64,000 nt of DNA from assembly GCA_027579435.1 (NCBI GenBank), contig JANBPK010000734.1, positions 1-64,000 on the forward strand, read 5' to 3'. Below, one piece after another: positions 23,614-36,485 of this stretch (position 1 is its first letter; the number at the start of each line of letters is the position of its first letter). This DNA comes from Candolleomyces eurysporus (lineage: Eukaryota; Basidiomycota; Agaricomycetes; Agaricales; Psathyrellaceae). Both the position numbers and the translations under genes were made by a program. The notes under the pieces were generated by a model that was not told where the DNA came from, made no database searches, and saw only the letters and a list, made by a program, of their open reading frames with translations.

Positions 23614-26600
23614 ATGCACAGAATCTTGTGGAAGTCATGTCGAGTGGTAGCAAGNGAACGGCCCCAGTTCTCTCTNCGCTTGACCGTCACGAACACTGTT
23701 GGCTCGAGAGGCTTCTCCTCCACCGTCCAAGTATGGTCTCCGAAAAAGATTAACATGGAGGAATATCCTCCTGAGCTAATTAGGTTAGCTTTCTGCTAAC
23801 GTCTCAGTTCAACGGTGCCAACTCACGACGTTCCTAGNAATTTCTCAGTTATTGCCCATATTGGTGGGTCATAGGTTTTTTGTTCCGTGACATACCGTTA
23901 ACGAAGGGGCCAGACCACGGAAAGTCTACCCTGGCAGACAGGTGCGTCTACGGTGCCAATTAAAAGCGGAGGCAAAAGTGCTAAATGAAATCATACAGAT
24001 TATTGGAGGTCCGTTTGACACGCTTCTGTCCACCGCATAGTACCAACCAGAGNATTAGTTGACTGGCACGATTCCCAAGAAGGTGTCCGGGAAGAATGAG
24101 CAAGTACTGGACAAGTTGAAAGTGGAGAGAGAACGGGGCATTACCGGTGGGGCTCTTCGTTAAACTCGGGATTGTCTTCTGTCGTACTCATGTCCTCGAT
24201 GCAGTGAAGGCACAAACAGCGAGGTTTGCGCCACTGCCGTCATATTCTTCGACGAATAGTCGCTAATAACCCGGTTTAGCATGGTGCATCAATATAACGG
24301 TTCCAAATTCCTGCTGAATCTTATCGATACACCCGTAAGTTCACTCAGAATCATCAAATTCCTGGACAATTCTCATTGCTTGCATGTAGGGTCATGTGGA
24401 CTTCGCTTGGGAGGTTTCTCGCTCACTAGCGGCCTGTCAAGGCGCCGTGCTGCTCGTTCGTGGCGTTGTTTCCCATCTTTGTGGCATGCCTTCTCATAAT
24501 TGTCCTGTCAGGTGGATGCCAGTCAGGGTGTGCAGGCCCAATCAATATCCGTCTTTCACAATGCAAGAGAACGAGGTCTTAAAATCATCCCTGTGCTCAA
24601 TAAGGTTTGTCCTTGCCGCATCAGACCGTACCATTACCTGATGGCCCCAGATCGATCTTCCTGCAGCTGACCCAGAGAGAATTGCAGAACAGATGAGAAC
24701 AACCTTTGGAATCGATCCTTCGGAGATCCTCCACATTTCTGCAAAGACTGGCAAAGGTGTCCAGGAGGTTCTGGAAGCTATCATCGACCGCATTCCTTCA
24801 CCTCGAGGTCTGAAAGAAGCCCCACTGAAAGCCTTCTTATTCGATTCATTGTGGGTAAAACAAACCAGCAACAGAAAGAAAAATTCTGAACTTTAGATGC
24901 ACAGCTACGATCGATATCGCGGTGTCATTTCATTGATCAATGTCCAGGAGGGCGTTCTCCGGAGAGGTGTGTCTTGCAATTTCTTCCGTCTTCGCGCAGA
25001 GCTCACCGTCTCGCAAGGCGACAAGATTGCTTCTTGCCATACTAGGAAGCGCTATGAGGTGACGGATATTGGGATCATGCATCCCGAAGAAATCCCAACC
25101 CAAAACCTCAACCCTGGTCAGGTCGGTTACATCGCATGTGGTATGAAGCAATCTTCGGAAGGTCCGTCTTTCCATACTCTACTCATCATGTATGTTTTCT
25201 GAGCTGTGAATTCATAGCCCACATCGGAGATACGTTGCATCGCCTTGGTAGTGAGGTGGAACCTCTCGCAGGGTTTCAACCTGCAAAAGCCATGGTGCGC
25301 TTGAGCTTTCGGGGTTCGGGATGTTTTTNAAAAAAATTGATTTGCTTCGGTTGTAAAGGTTTTCGCCGGTGTTTTTCCTGTCGACAACAGTGATTTCCCC
25401 AAGCTCGAGGAATCCATCAACAGGGTATGCTCAACTTTGCACCGCTGGAGCTAAATATTGACGCCAATTTACTCATGTAGCTAATGTTGACAGACAGAAG
25501 CATTACTGTCCAGAGAGAATCGTCGGCCGCCCTAGGCCAAGGTTGTCGTCTAGGCTTTCTGGGCACGCTGCATATGGACGTCTTCCGTCAGAGGTTAGAA
25601 GACGAACATGATGCCAACGTCATTATCACTGCGCCTACCGTGCCATACAAAAGTAATATATTCAACGACCCTGTGCGCACGCTTTATCGCTGACACGATC
25701 TAGTTCTGTACCAGGATGGTAGGGAACAAGTCGTCAGTAACCCGACCGAATTTCCAGAGGCTGGGGACACGAGTTTAAGGGTAAAAGAAATTCAAGAGCC
25801 GATGGTAAAGGCATCGATAATCGTTCCAGAAGGTACCGTCCGTTTTCATGATAACATTTTGATCGATCTCTGACCGAAAAACTCAGACTACGTTGGAGAA
25901 CTGATGGACTTGTGTTACCAACATCGAGCTGATGGCCTTGAACACCGCTACCTCGATGCTGGTGCAGCCTCGGCCGCACGGATAATGATCACCTGTCTTT
26001 TGCCCTTGAGCGAGATCGTGACAGACNTTTTTCGACCAACTCAAAAGCCGCAGCTCTGGCTTTGCAAGCTTCGAGTAGGTTCCAGATCGGTTCTACCCTT
26101 CACATCTCAATTCAATTTTCCATCATCTAGCTACGAAGATGCGGGCTACCAGAAGAGCGATCTTGCCAAAGTAAGGCAACACCCCACACTCTGTGACACT
26201 TTGCTCATGGGGTGACCCCGCATTTGTAGATGTCATTCCTATTGAACGCGAAACCCGTAGATGCCTTGGCCCTTGTTGTACATCGATCTGCGCAAGAAAA
26301 GGTAGCCCGGCATTGGGTGAAAAAGCTCCGTAAGTTGTCAATCTACATGTGTTTAAGGTGCTTCCGCCTTACGGATATCCTTCCTAGACCAAGTCATTCC
26401 ACGCCAACTCTTTGAGGTTCCTATCCAAGCTGCGATCGGCCGCAAGGTGATCGCAAGAGAAACGCTGAAAGCTTTGCGAGCTGACGTCACTGCTGGTCTC
26501 TATGGAGGTTCGTTAATCTTCTATCTCCCGCGACATCGTTCATAACCTATCCGCCACAGGACATTACGAACGGAAGATGAAACACCTAGAGAATCAAAAG

Positions 26601-26681
26601 GAGAGCAAACGGCGCATGAAGCGGCTCGGGAAGGTAGAGCTCCCACAAGAAGCCTTCTTCAGTCTTCTCAGCAACAAATAA
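23614..26681 (+). CDS. GUF1: GUF1, mitochondrial EF4/LepA translation GTPase
   Basis: Intron-rich gene for the mitochondrial back-translocase GTPase (bacterial LepA/EF4), which remobilises stalled mitoribosomes. The ATG at 23614 gives a basic leader ([13 protein letters not shown]...) fitting a targeting presequence, then [11 protein letters not shown]. Spliced G motifs are complete: [13 protein letters not shown] (P-loop; H-G-K-S-T from an exon near 23915), ERERGIT (switch I), DTPGHVDF (G3, split by an intron) and NKID (G4, split by an intron). EF4-specific sequence follows: [43 protein letters not shown] and [15 protein letters not shown]. The C-terminal domain ends [20 protein letters not shown], then [19 protein letters not shown]. 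The stop at 26681 lies about 70 bp from the convergent eIF2B beta stop. Confidence 0.92.
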
Positions 26682-26750
26682 TATCCACCGCACACTGCGA
26701 TAATTTATTACCTAGATTGCATTGCTCTCGACTAATACCACATCCCTAAT

Positions 26751-28256
26751 CTACAATTCATTATCTTCGTCGTCATATGTTTCTTTCAACAAACTAGAGA
26801 AGTAGCAAAGGTCTTCAGACAAGAGAAATCAGATACAAAAGGAGCAATCTTACCGGTATATTGACGAGGGTGGATGGTCACCGCTAGGGAAGCAGGTCAG
26901 ATCCTAGATCGTCAGGAGATATATGAAGGTATGAATGCTCACTCATTCGTAACATATGCATCGATCAATTCTGGGTTTACGTAGTCGTAGTAGGGGTTAA
27001 CTACGTCGACTTTGTCCACGAGGTCCCCTTCTTTATATCCCAGGACGTCGTCCGGGTTCCCGAAATCAACTGCACCATATTCGTGGTACAAGTTCCAGAG
27101 CGGCGTCAGCTTGAATTGGCCAGCACACACCACGACTGGCGTGCTGTGTACTCTGGCTGCGCTTGCGGCAATGAGGGACCCTGTGATCGCAAACATCCCT
27201 CCATTCGCAAGAACGACGTGAGCTCCGAGGATGACTTTATTAACTCTTGACATTAAACTGAAGATGGAGGAATCGGGAACAAGGAATGTTGAGATCCCTG
27301 CTGACGACAGAGATTTGGCCATTTCTCTGCCATCGTACCTGGCAATTGTACAGAGTGGGCATTGAAGGTTCAGTGAGCTGTGAAAAGAACTCACGAGGGT
27401 GCTGTCTCGGCGACGATGACAGTATAGTGACGATTGTGTGCAGCCGTTTTCAAGAATGTTTCCACTGTTTTAGATCGTCCAAGGGTGAGGATAATTTCGC
27501 TAAGGTATGTGATCTCATGATCAGCTGTGGTGACGAGCGAAGAGGAAGCTGCAAAGTACTGACTCCGGATGAATATGATCTCTCGCATTCTTGGAGACGT
27601 TGTCATACACTGTTTCCAACTCGTCCAAAACATCTTGAATAGCCTCCATCAGGACTGGCTTCAGCCCCCTCGCAAACGAATCTGGATCGTCGGGATCATC
27701 TTCTTTGAGAGTCGTCTTGACTTCGGCCTTTTGAGCCGGGGCATGTCTTCTCGGTTGCCCCTGCAGAACGAATTTGGATATGGAAAACGAGGATGTGGAT
27801 GCTGCTGCCTTGTTTGACTGTCCTACCGCCGTTTGGTATTCCTCTCGAATGTGATGCAGGACTTTTCGAACAGTATTTCCCACTGAGTGTTCTGTTCTTC
27901 GAATTGAGCCAATGAGGAGGTGAAAATTTCAGAAAATTAATGTTTCAAGAATGGAGGTGCAAATTAATGTTGCTTGCACCTTTTGGTTGCGCTTCCACCA
28001 GTCGCCTGCCCACGCCGCGGATGATTTCGACGAGCTGCTCAAAGTTGGAGAACCGCGCCCTTGAAACGACTTGGCGTAGAACGACCAAGGTTTCCAACGC
28101 AGCCGTTCGAGATCCTATTATCTGTCTGATTTCGAAAGGGTTCAAGAGATCAAATCAGTTCAAGGGCCGCGTTCCACCTTAGAATCTCACAGACCGTCTC
28201 CGGAGCTTCGCAGCTAGAATTTCGACAGAACGGTGCTGGTGGCCCCTTTCTGACAT
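26751..28256 (-). CDS. GCD7: Translation initiation factor eIF2B subunit beta (GCD7)
   Basis: Regulatory subunit of eIF2B, the guanine-nucleotide exchange factor for eIF2 and the target of eIF2alpha phosphorylation. The ATG at 28256 starts MSERGHQHRSVEILAAKLRR. Splicing gives RRQIIGSRTAALETLVVLRQ and FSNFEQLVEIIRGVGRRLVE, then SVGNTVRKVLHHIREEY, as in yeast Gcd7. The conserved half holds SRVNKVILGAHVVLANGGM, SLIAASAARVHSTPVVVCAG and YVTND. Two short terminal exons read PSSIYRLLKETYDDEDNEL. An in-frame ATG at 28385 could extend the N-terminus by 43 residues, but would leave only about 110 bp to the upstream TRP stop. It lies on the same strand as TRP, just downstream, and converges with GUF1. 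Confidence 0.9.
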
Positions 28257-28495
28257 TTTGAACCGAAAATTGAAGTCTTTTTGAGGGATTAAGGGGAGGT
28301 CTATTGCAGGGAGGTCAAGGCACAAGAGAGAGTTGTCCTGGCCCTGATAGATCTCGGAGTCATAATTTCCTTTTTGATCAACCATCACATTCAGGTCTTC
28401 CGCGTCTCTAAATCTGATACCGTCCGTACAAAAATCAAGCAGTCGGTAGATACCTATTATACATTGCTTTGTATTCGATTTAGTGCTGACCGTTC

Positions 28496-31134
28496 TTATG
28501 TGGAAGATCCGGCAGCGTTCGATGAAACATGCCAGTCAAGGGTATCAGCCCATTTCGGCAAAAGCTCAGAGATCTGCTCAACATCCTTATCACCACGCCC
28601 AGACAGACACTGCAAAACGCAGTTAGTTAATGAGAGCCCCTGAAAAACAAGCGGCGTACCACAACGAGGTCTTGATCCTTTGGCATCGCCCTAGCGATCT
28701 GAACCGCTGCCCAGATGGCATGGGACGATTCCAGAGCTATTGTATCAGTTAGCTAACCTCCCAATGGTCGAGAAGTGAGGAAGGTAGACCAACCTGGAAT
28801 AATCCCTTCCTTCTGAGTAAGCATACGGAATCCGCGCAAAGCCTCCTCGTCAGTCGCGACGATGTACTCAGCCCGTCCAGAATCCTTGAGCCAAGCATGC
28901 TCTGGCCCCACGCCCGGGTAGTCCAGACCAGCAGATATCGAGTGCGTCTCGATAATCTGACCAGCCTTGTCTTGCAGAATATAAGTTCTGACTCCGTGCA
29001 AGACACCCGGCTGTCCCATCGAAAGGGTCGCACTATGCTTGTCTCCATGGGTACCCTCTCCTCCAGCCTCGACACCCACAAGACGGACATTCTTGTCGGG
29101 AATGAAGTCGAAGAAAGTACCAATGGCATTGCTGCCCCCACCAACACAGGCTACTACTACATCAGGCAATTTCCCTCGTGCAACCTGAAGCTGCTGCTTG
29201 ATTTCCTCGCCGATGACCTTCTGGAAGTCTCTGACGATCGTAGGGAACGGATGAGGTCCGATGGCGGATCCAACGAGGTAGTATGTTGTCGAGAGATTAG
29301 TGACCCAATCCCTCATAGCCTCGTTGACGGCATCCTTGAGAGTACACGAGCCAGAGTGCACGGGGATAACCTAATGCCGAGTATCGAACTTGGTGAGTCC
29401 ACAATTCAATTAAAACAACTGCATGTGTTTACCTTTCCGCCGAGCATCTCGATCCTGAATACATTGAGGGCCTGCCTTCGAACGTCCTCTGCGCCCATAT
29501 AGATGATACATTCCATGCCAAACTTGGCACAGACCGTAGCAGTAGCCACACCATGCTGACCAGCTCCTGTTTCGGCGATAATTCGTGTTTTCCCAATGCG
29601 ACGTGCCAACAGGATCTATAGGCAGAAAGTCAGCCTCGTGAGTGAAGTATAAAACGGACCAACGGACCTGTCCAATGGCATTATTGATTTTATGAGAGCC
29701 CGTGTGGTTCCTGAAATCATTTTAGCTCGAGCGAGAACGAAATGAAGGGGCTCGACCTACAGGTCCTCGCGCTTTAGCCAAATTTTTGCACCCCCTGCTT
29801 CCTTTGTCAAATTTTCGGCCAGGTAAAGGTTCGACGGCCTGTTGCTGTAGCCAAACAGGTCCCTGACTTCTTTCCAGAACGCAGGGTCTGCCATTGCGGA
29901 CTTGTGCGCTTCCTCCAATTCGGCAAGACAGTCGACGAGGGATTCGGGAACATATTGCCCACCAAATTGGCCGAAACGTGCTGGTAAAACAGTAGAATGA
30001 GGGGTAGCGCTGCCTGTGGTGGACGTGGTTGACTGTGACGAGTCTTGCCGCAAGTTAGGCGAGCGCACACGAACGGCTTCGTGTTTACCACTGATCTGGG
30101 AGCAATAATCCTCAACGTGCTTTGCAAGGCCTCCCGCTGGCGCTCCTCTGATGACGGAGACGATCTTGCTGCCGATTACTACACCGTCGGCTCCAGAGTC
30201 AGATACATAATTGAATTGTTCCCTGGTTGCTACCCCAAAGCCAACAGCCAGTGGAACGGACGTGAATTGCCTGATTCGGGCGAGAATGTCCGGCAGCTCT
30301 GCATTCACTGCAACCTTTTCGGAGGAGCCAGTCGTCCCCATCTGTCGAATCGGCCGTTAACATGATTGTGATCGTTGGAGCTATTGAACATACCTTGGAG
30401 ACGACATAAATAAACGAGTCTGCGATGGAAGTCAAAAACTGAATGCGGTTCAGAGTAGTGGAGGGCGCGATCAAGGGGACATAGGAAAGACTTGGGACTG
30501 TCAGTACTTTCTTTGGTAAACAACGGCAAAACGGAACGCACTTGTGGGCGGCACACTTTTCACGGAAGGCGATAGCCTCCTCGGGGGGAAGATCAACCAT
30601 GATAAAGCCATTTGCCCCGGCTTCTGCAGCATCCTTTATAGCTTTGTCTTCGCCATATGCAAGCATAGGATTGTAATACCCTGGAGGACAGGTATCAACC
30701 GGGATGGATCATCTTCGGAGAAGGGAAAACCATACCCATGAGGAGGACGGGGGCAGTAAGCCCTTTGCTACGAGCCTCTTTTAATTGTTTAAGCACTGTG
30801 ATATAGTCGATGTCGTTTCGGAGTGCAATCTAAGCCTGGGTTAGTTAACGCTTGAAGCTGTTGCAGGAACAACGCACTGTGTTGGATTCCTGGATGACGG
30901 GCCCGTCTGCGATAGGATCGGAGAAAGGGACACCCAGTTCAATGATATCTGCCCCTCCTGCTTGCATAGCAAGCAAGATGGGGACTGTATCGTCCTTGCC
31001 CGGAAATCCGGCAGTGACGAAGGTAACAAACACTGGTGCATCCTATGCCTGTTAGAAGCTGTTGCTGCGTTGTATTTTGAGATATGGCACACCTGGACTT
31101 TCTTGTCTGCAAAGACCTTTCTGATAGCCTCCAT
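28496..31134 (-). CDS. Bifunctional tryptophan synthase (alpha-beta fusion)
   Basis: Fungal Trp5-type enzyme that converts indole-3-glycerol phosphate and serine to tryptophan, with both subunits fused alpha then beta. The ATG at 31134 gives [14 protein letters not shown], spliced to [18 protein letters not shown]. The alpha catalytic block [16 protein letters not shown] has the Glu and Asp acid-base residues. A Ser/Thr-rich linker (about 30000-30060) precedes the beta part: [25 protein letters not shown] with the PLP-binding Lys, [24 protein letters not shown] (PLP phosphate loop), and [15 protein letters not shown] after splicing. It ends [10 protein letters not shown]...[12 protein letters not shown]. 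The gene is split by about eight short introns. The start is 195 bp from the divergent asparaginase start. Confidence 0.93.
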
Positions 31135-31328
31135 TGCGGGCGATGGTGAGAGAAAGAAAAAGGGAGAATTGACACAATTTCCAGAGCTGACTCGAGTCTG
31201 AAATTTCGATAACAGGCACCTCACGTGTGCACATCACTCCGATCAAAAATCTAAGCGGGGATGAACAGGGGTCTGCCAAATGATCCGAGTTCAATCCAAA
31301 TGTCGCTCGATACCGTGTTCCAACCACC

Positions 31329-33872
31329 ATGGAGCTGTCCCAGCCAGGAGATGAGTCCCGGGTACTCGTCATATACACAGGTATGCACAGTCCTTCCTGT
31401 CTCCAATGGTGCTAGCCCACTGATAGAATTTCAGGCGGCACCATCGGAATGCTGGTCGGCCAGCAGGGATATGTTCCGGAGCCTTATTTTTTGACCGAAA
31501 CGCTGAGGAGCCAGTCACGGTTCCATGACCCTCTGCAAGACTCCCTTTTCTCGCACTCAGGAACAGTGCAGCGATTTAGAAACTGGAGTCGTGCTGGTGG
31601 CAGGTCCGAAAGTCCCCAGAGAAACAGCGGCTCAAATACCCCTGCTCTCGAGTCGCTGCCAACGCTACCTGTTCGGTCAACTCGACCAATAGGTCATTCC
31701 TCTGGACTCGTCCCAGACTCCCCATTGGCTAAGCACCATCCGCGATGCAAGCAAATTACAGAAGACATATACGAGGCTCACCTTCCGAGTTTAGTAACGC
31801 CCCGAGTGAAGACACCCGGTAGCAGCCTTGGCAAGTCCATACGCTACGCGATTCTCGAGGTCAGCCTATTATTAGCATTGAAAAAAGCATGACTGATTCC
31901 GTCCTTAGTGGAACCCGTTACTCGATAGCAGCAATATAGACATTTCAGGTGTGTTTCCTTCCTCATACGTTACCACCAGTCGGCTTACGTTTTATAAAAT
32001 CACAGATTGGATTCGGATTGCAACCGAAATAGAACTTAACTATTCTCACTTCGATGCATTTGTTGTTTTGCATGGAACGGATACTATGGGCTATACCGCC
32101 AGTGCTCTAAGCTTTCTCCTGGAAGATCTTGGAAAGACTGTGGTATGGGCCGATCACTTCCGCGTTGACTGAAAATAATCATCGCCCTCTAGATTTTGAC
32201 TGGAGCTCAGATACCATTATCGCAGTTGCGAAACGATGCTACGGATAACTTGATGGGTGCCTTGAGCATTGCCGGTAATTACATTATTCCAGGTACGGTT
32301 ACCTTAGGCCTTTTTTACGCGACAGTTAGCTAAATCTTGGACACCAGAATGCTCCTTGTACTTCAATCACACCCTCTTCAGAGGAAATCGAGTGACAAAG
32401 ACGTCCTCGTTTGACCTTAACGCCTTTGAAAGCCCCAATTTCTCGCCACTAGTCAAAGGTCAGTGAAGCTTCCGTAACATTGCGAACACTGCTGAGCTGC
32501 TTCACCTAGTCGGAATTGATATTGTTGTGAATTGGAACGATGTTATTCGACAAACAGGACTGCGACGATTCAGAGCGCATAAAGGTCAGGCGGTGCTATC
32601 ATGAATGTCTTGGGCACTAACTAACTAAATATGTCCGTTTAGAAATGTCGGCGCATGTTGGTCAGTGACATCTTCTAGCCTCTTTGAAAGCGCTCTATCT
32701 AACAGCATATTTCAGCCACTTTGCGGCTCTTTCCCGGGATCTCTGGAGCCATTATTAAAGGTTTCTGCCAGCCACCTATTCGCGGTGTAGTCTTGGAAAC
32801 ATTTGGTGCTGGGAACGCCCCACAGCGTCGGGATGTTTTGGACGCTATGAAAGAAGCTTGCGACAGGGGTGTCGTTATTGTGGCCATCACCCAGTGCATG
32901 AAGGGCGCCGTATCCGACGACTACGAGACCGGAAGAACGCTCTTGCAATCAGGTGTTGTTCCCGGAATCGATATGACTCCAGAGGTAGTTATTTCCTTAC
33001 AACCAACGCGTGCAACTCTTGAGCTAACCATTGCCGTAGTGTGCTTTGACCAAGTTGGCCTATCTCCTTGGTAAACCAGAACTCTCCATCAAGGAAGTGC
33101 GAGATCTCATGGGTACACCGCTTCGAGGCGAGCTCACCCGTGTATCTGCTGCCCCGGGCGGAAATTTGGATCGCGTGCCCGAAAACATGGACCATATCCA
33201 GTACGTTCTTTCCCAGTTCCTGCGCCTCTCTCGTCCACCCAGCCACGTCCCACACATTACTTTCACCCCTGATCCTGTGGACGCAGAGTCAAGCAAGGTG
33301 ACCGCTCCATGGACTTGGACCGCTGCAGAGGCCGCCTCCACCGAGGCTGTCCTCTACCCGTCTTTAATGCACCTTGCTGCAAGCCGCGGGGACCTAGAGA
33401 CACTAAAACTCTGCTTGGGGTCAGTGGATAGCGTGGGCTCCACAATCGCGACTCCCGCGACGGAGGTCCCTGGTGGCATCGTGAACTGCCTAGATGCGGG
33501 ATCCGGTCGCTCGCCCCTGCATGTCGCCGCCTTGAACGGCCATACTAAAGCAGTCAGCTACCTACTCCAATCCGGCGCCCTCGTCCACCTCAGAGACACC
33601 ATGGGCCACACCGCCTTGTACTACGTAAGTCCCCTGCCCTCACGGTATTTTCAATGACCGCAAAGTTGACCCGCCTTGCCCAGGCTGCTCGTCAAGGCCA
33701 TCAGCCAACAATCGAGGTCCTCGTCCAGGCTGGGGCTTCGCTTGGAGGAGCCGATGAACGTTTTGCCGCTTTTCTCGCCCGTGAAGCTGCACATAACAAT
33801 GACCGCGATGCACTCAACGTTTGGAAGCAATGCGGAGTCGATATTGATGTCGCGTCGACAGTCTCTTCCTAA
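31329..33872 (+). CDS. L-asparaginase (type I, AnsA-like) with C-terminal ankyrin repeats
   Basis: Hydrolyses asparagine to aspartate and ammonia; related to human ASPG and bacterial cytosolic AnsA. The ATG at 31329 gives MELSQPGDESRVLVIYTGGT, with TGGTIGM completed across the first intron and carrying the first catalytic Thr. VLHGTDTMGYTASALSF supplies the second Thr-Asp pair, followed by ILTGAQIPLSQLRNDATDNL. VIVAITQCMKGAVSDDYETG has the conserved Lys region. After the catalytic domain come ankyrin repeats at about 33340-33800: LMHLAASRGDLETLKLCL, SPLHVAALNGHTKAVSYLL and ALYYAARQGHQPTIEVLVQA. An insert of about 130 Ser/Arg/Pro-rich residues (31480-31800) lies between the first catalytic motif and the rest. 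No signal peptide is visible, so it is probably cytosolic. Confidence 0.9.
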
Positions 33873-34073
33873 ACCATTGATACAAGTTAAAGAATTACAG
33901 ACACCAGACCAGACCCTAGAAGTTAGATACCTCGAACATGATGAAATAAGGATAGATATCATTGAAAAGTAATTATGAGCACGAGAATGTGAGTGAGTGG
34001 GTGACGGGAAATAGGAAGGCGGGTATCCATGGGAGGTAGCAAGCAGTAGAAAGCAAGGTGCATGGGGTGTCTC

Positions 34074-35912
34074 TCAGTCGTCTTCCTCCTGCGGGTTATT
34101 GAGGTTATCGTATAGTGTCCGAACGAATAGCGAGAGCTGTGTCTTTGGGAACGAGAACGGTTTGTTCAAAAATCCAAGGCCTTCAACGAATTCGGGTGAC
34201 TCCATTTCGAGAGAAAGAGGGAAGTAATGGACGCTGTCGACGAGCTGGCCAGGGTTCTCCGCTGACGGCTCTTTGCATTGACGTAGCGAGAAATTCAAGC
34301 CTTGGGGTATGTTAGGATCTCACACAATTGGTTCAAAGTGTACGACGAAGACTCACTTCGCTCCTTCACAGTGGGATCTAGGTCGTCTTTCCAGGTGTAG
34401 ATGCAGGTGAAGATCCATTCTTCCCCTTCTTTTCCAGGAGAGAATTTGACGCCAGGGACGAGGATACTTGTAAGGTCTTCGTACAGGGTTATCACCTTTG
34501 AGTGTTTGGGGTCGTCGCCTTTGAGAATGGCTCCGGCGCGTGTAGCGGACCCAGGAGCGGTGCGAGGATTTTTCGCCAGCTGCTGACTTCGGTCAATCTC
34601 GGTTTTGAGTTCAAACCGTAGTTCCTTCTCTGTTTGGGGGAAGAGTGTCGGTCACCCGCGAATGGATCGTTACTTGTGAACTGACCTTGCTGTTTCAATA
34701 CCGCAATCTCCTCATCCTTTTGTGCAATTACGGACTTCGCGGTATTCACTTCTTGTCTGAGGTTGTGAATCTGGGCTTTATACTCTCTCAGCTCTTGGTC
34801 TGCCTCATCCCTGGTTAGAAGAACCAGCCCCGCCCGTTTTGCTGACAATGCGGCACGGAATAGTGGGTCCTCCTTCGCCAGCTGCATATTGAGCTCCTTG
34901 ATCAATTCGTTTTGCACTATCCTTGTCGTTGATACCAAAAGCACGGGTAAGAAGAAGTATGGGCGTACCATTGGTCTTTTCTTCGTGATTCTTCACCATT
35001 TCCTCCATCAAAGCCTCTGCTTCCGTCTGGCGAGTGTGTAGCAGCTCTTCGAATTTGCCCTTCAAATCTTCAAGATGCCCTTTGACCTATAAAGCGCGGC
35101 ATTAGCCTCAGGCATCGTCCGGAGAGACCGATTTCATACTCGTTCAACTTCTTCCTGTAGACGTGCATTCTCGGCAGCCAATTTTGCATCTTGCGCCGAC
35201 TTCTGTGCATGGCCTTTCGGGGGACGATGGGGATGAGAGGTCGGCTTAGAGCCTGCAGATGGGTCTCTTCTATTGCTGTTCTTGGATTGCGATTTGGCGT
35301 TGGCAGCATTATAAGCGGCAGCAATGTCCATTGCGGGAGTATCAACCTCCATGACATCGTCTTCTTCCTCATCCACCTCCAACACGTCGGGTTCGGCTTT
35401 TCTTCCATTACGCTGTTTCGCAGCAGCAGCCGAAGCAGCCTTTTGCTTGCCCTTGGCTTTCGAAGTCGCTGCAGCACTCGGTCGCGCATTAGCCGTTGAG
35501 TCCTTGGACGCTGGTTTCCGCGACCCTCCCCTCGGCTTCACCTCCTCCACCTCGTCCTGCTCGCCCACGTCCATCGCCAACTCTTCCACGACTTCACGCA
35601 CATCCGAGTCCTCGCCGTCGACTTCCACCACGGGTTCTGGCTGCCGAGCCTTCTTCGAGCCCCCACCCGCCGTCCTCGCCTTCTTCCTGCCATTGTTTGT
35701 ACCCCCCACGACGCTCGGAGGCTTGCTGCCATTCGATGGACCAGCAGCGCTCTGAGGCTTCTCCGACCCTGCTTTCCGCTTCATCGGCGGGAGTGGCGTC
35801 GTAGGAGCGAGTCCACCTGTAGTGTTGGGGATTTTTGGTGTTCGGATAAGAAAAGCTAGAATATTAAAATTGTGAAAAATAATTCCGCACCGAATTCATC
35901 AGAGTCGGACAT
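34074..35912 (-). CDS. Csm1/Pcs1-type monopolin-complex subunit
   Basis: Chromosome-segregation protein of the Csm1/Pcs1 family; family members clamp kinetochore microtubule sites in meiosis I or organise rDNA and centromeres. The ATG at 35912 (MSDSDEF) is spliced to LAPTTPLPPMKRKAGSEKPQ. About 200 residues of Lys/Ala/Glu-rich linker follow, with acidic EVDEEEDDVMEVD. A long coiled coil (about 35150-34650) includes LAAENARLQEEVERV and ELREYKAQIHNLRQEV. The C-terminal globular Csm1 domain is seen as VITLYEDLTSILVPGVKF, WIFTCIYTWKDD and SLEMESPEFVEGLGFLNKPF, ending LFVRTLYDNLNNPQEEDD. Domain order and the closing block fit the family well. Convergent with the asparaginase gene, 200 bp apart. 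Confidence 0.82.
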
Positions 35913-36485
35913 GATTTTCAGCGATGGGCGGGGGGCGTGTTCCGGTACTCAGGACGAACAAGTTGAGTGGCGATCACTCTACCACTAGACGCGTTCGAGC
36001 ACGTGAGGCCTACTATTGTGGGAATTTCAGATTATTCAAATTACTTGGACAGCGACTACATACAGACCGATATATGCTACAAATTGGGAACAAAGCCCCT
36101 TGGGAGATTACTACAGACGACCAAAGAGATCTATGCTAGGTAATAGAACGAAGAGAGTCTCGAGCGTATTTGATACAAGGAATGCCAAAAGGAAAGTGCG
36201 ATGTGGTGACAGAGAGTTCCGACTCGGATATGGACACGTTCAAGGGGAAAGAAATGAGAAAGCTCGACAAAAATCCCAAAAGGACAACGAAGAATGCAGG
36301 TTGGTATATGAGTCAAATGAACATGGGATGCGAATGCGAATGCCAAAAATGCAAGTGTGAAAAGCGAAAGCGAAGACCAGCTGTGGAACTAGGGCAAAAC
36401 GTGATGGACAAATTACGAAATTTCATGCATACGATAGCGACGGTGAGACTGCACTTCACCAGAAGAGAGCGTTGGAGTGTTGGAA
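35913..36485. other. promoter/3' interval
   Basis: About 570 bp between the start of the Csm1/Pcs1 gene and the stop of the arrestin-like gene, both on the minus strand. An open plus-strand frame (36170-36619) runs into the antisense of the arrestin 3' end and shows no domain. A short tRNA A-box-like run near 35974 was examined and rejected. Confidence 0.4.

Noticed and set aside
28257..28388. N-terminal extension of eIF2B beta from the ATG at 28385
   Set aside because: The extension is unlike the family N-terminus and would leave almost no promoter after TRP; the ATG at 28256 fits better.
35940..36010. tRNA gene on the minus strand (A-box-like GTCTAGTGGTAGAGTG)
   Set aside because: No B-box/T-arm (GGTTCGANNCC type) at the right distance and no acceptor stem pairing was found.
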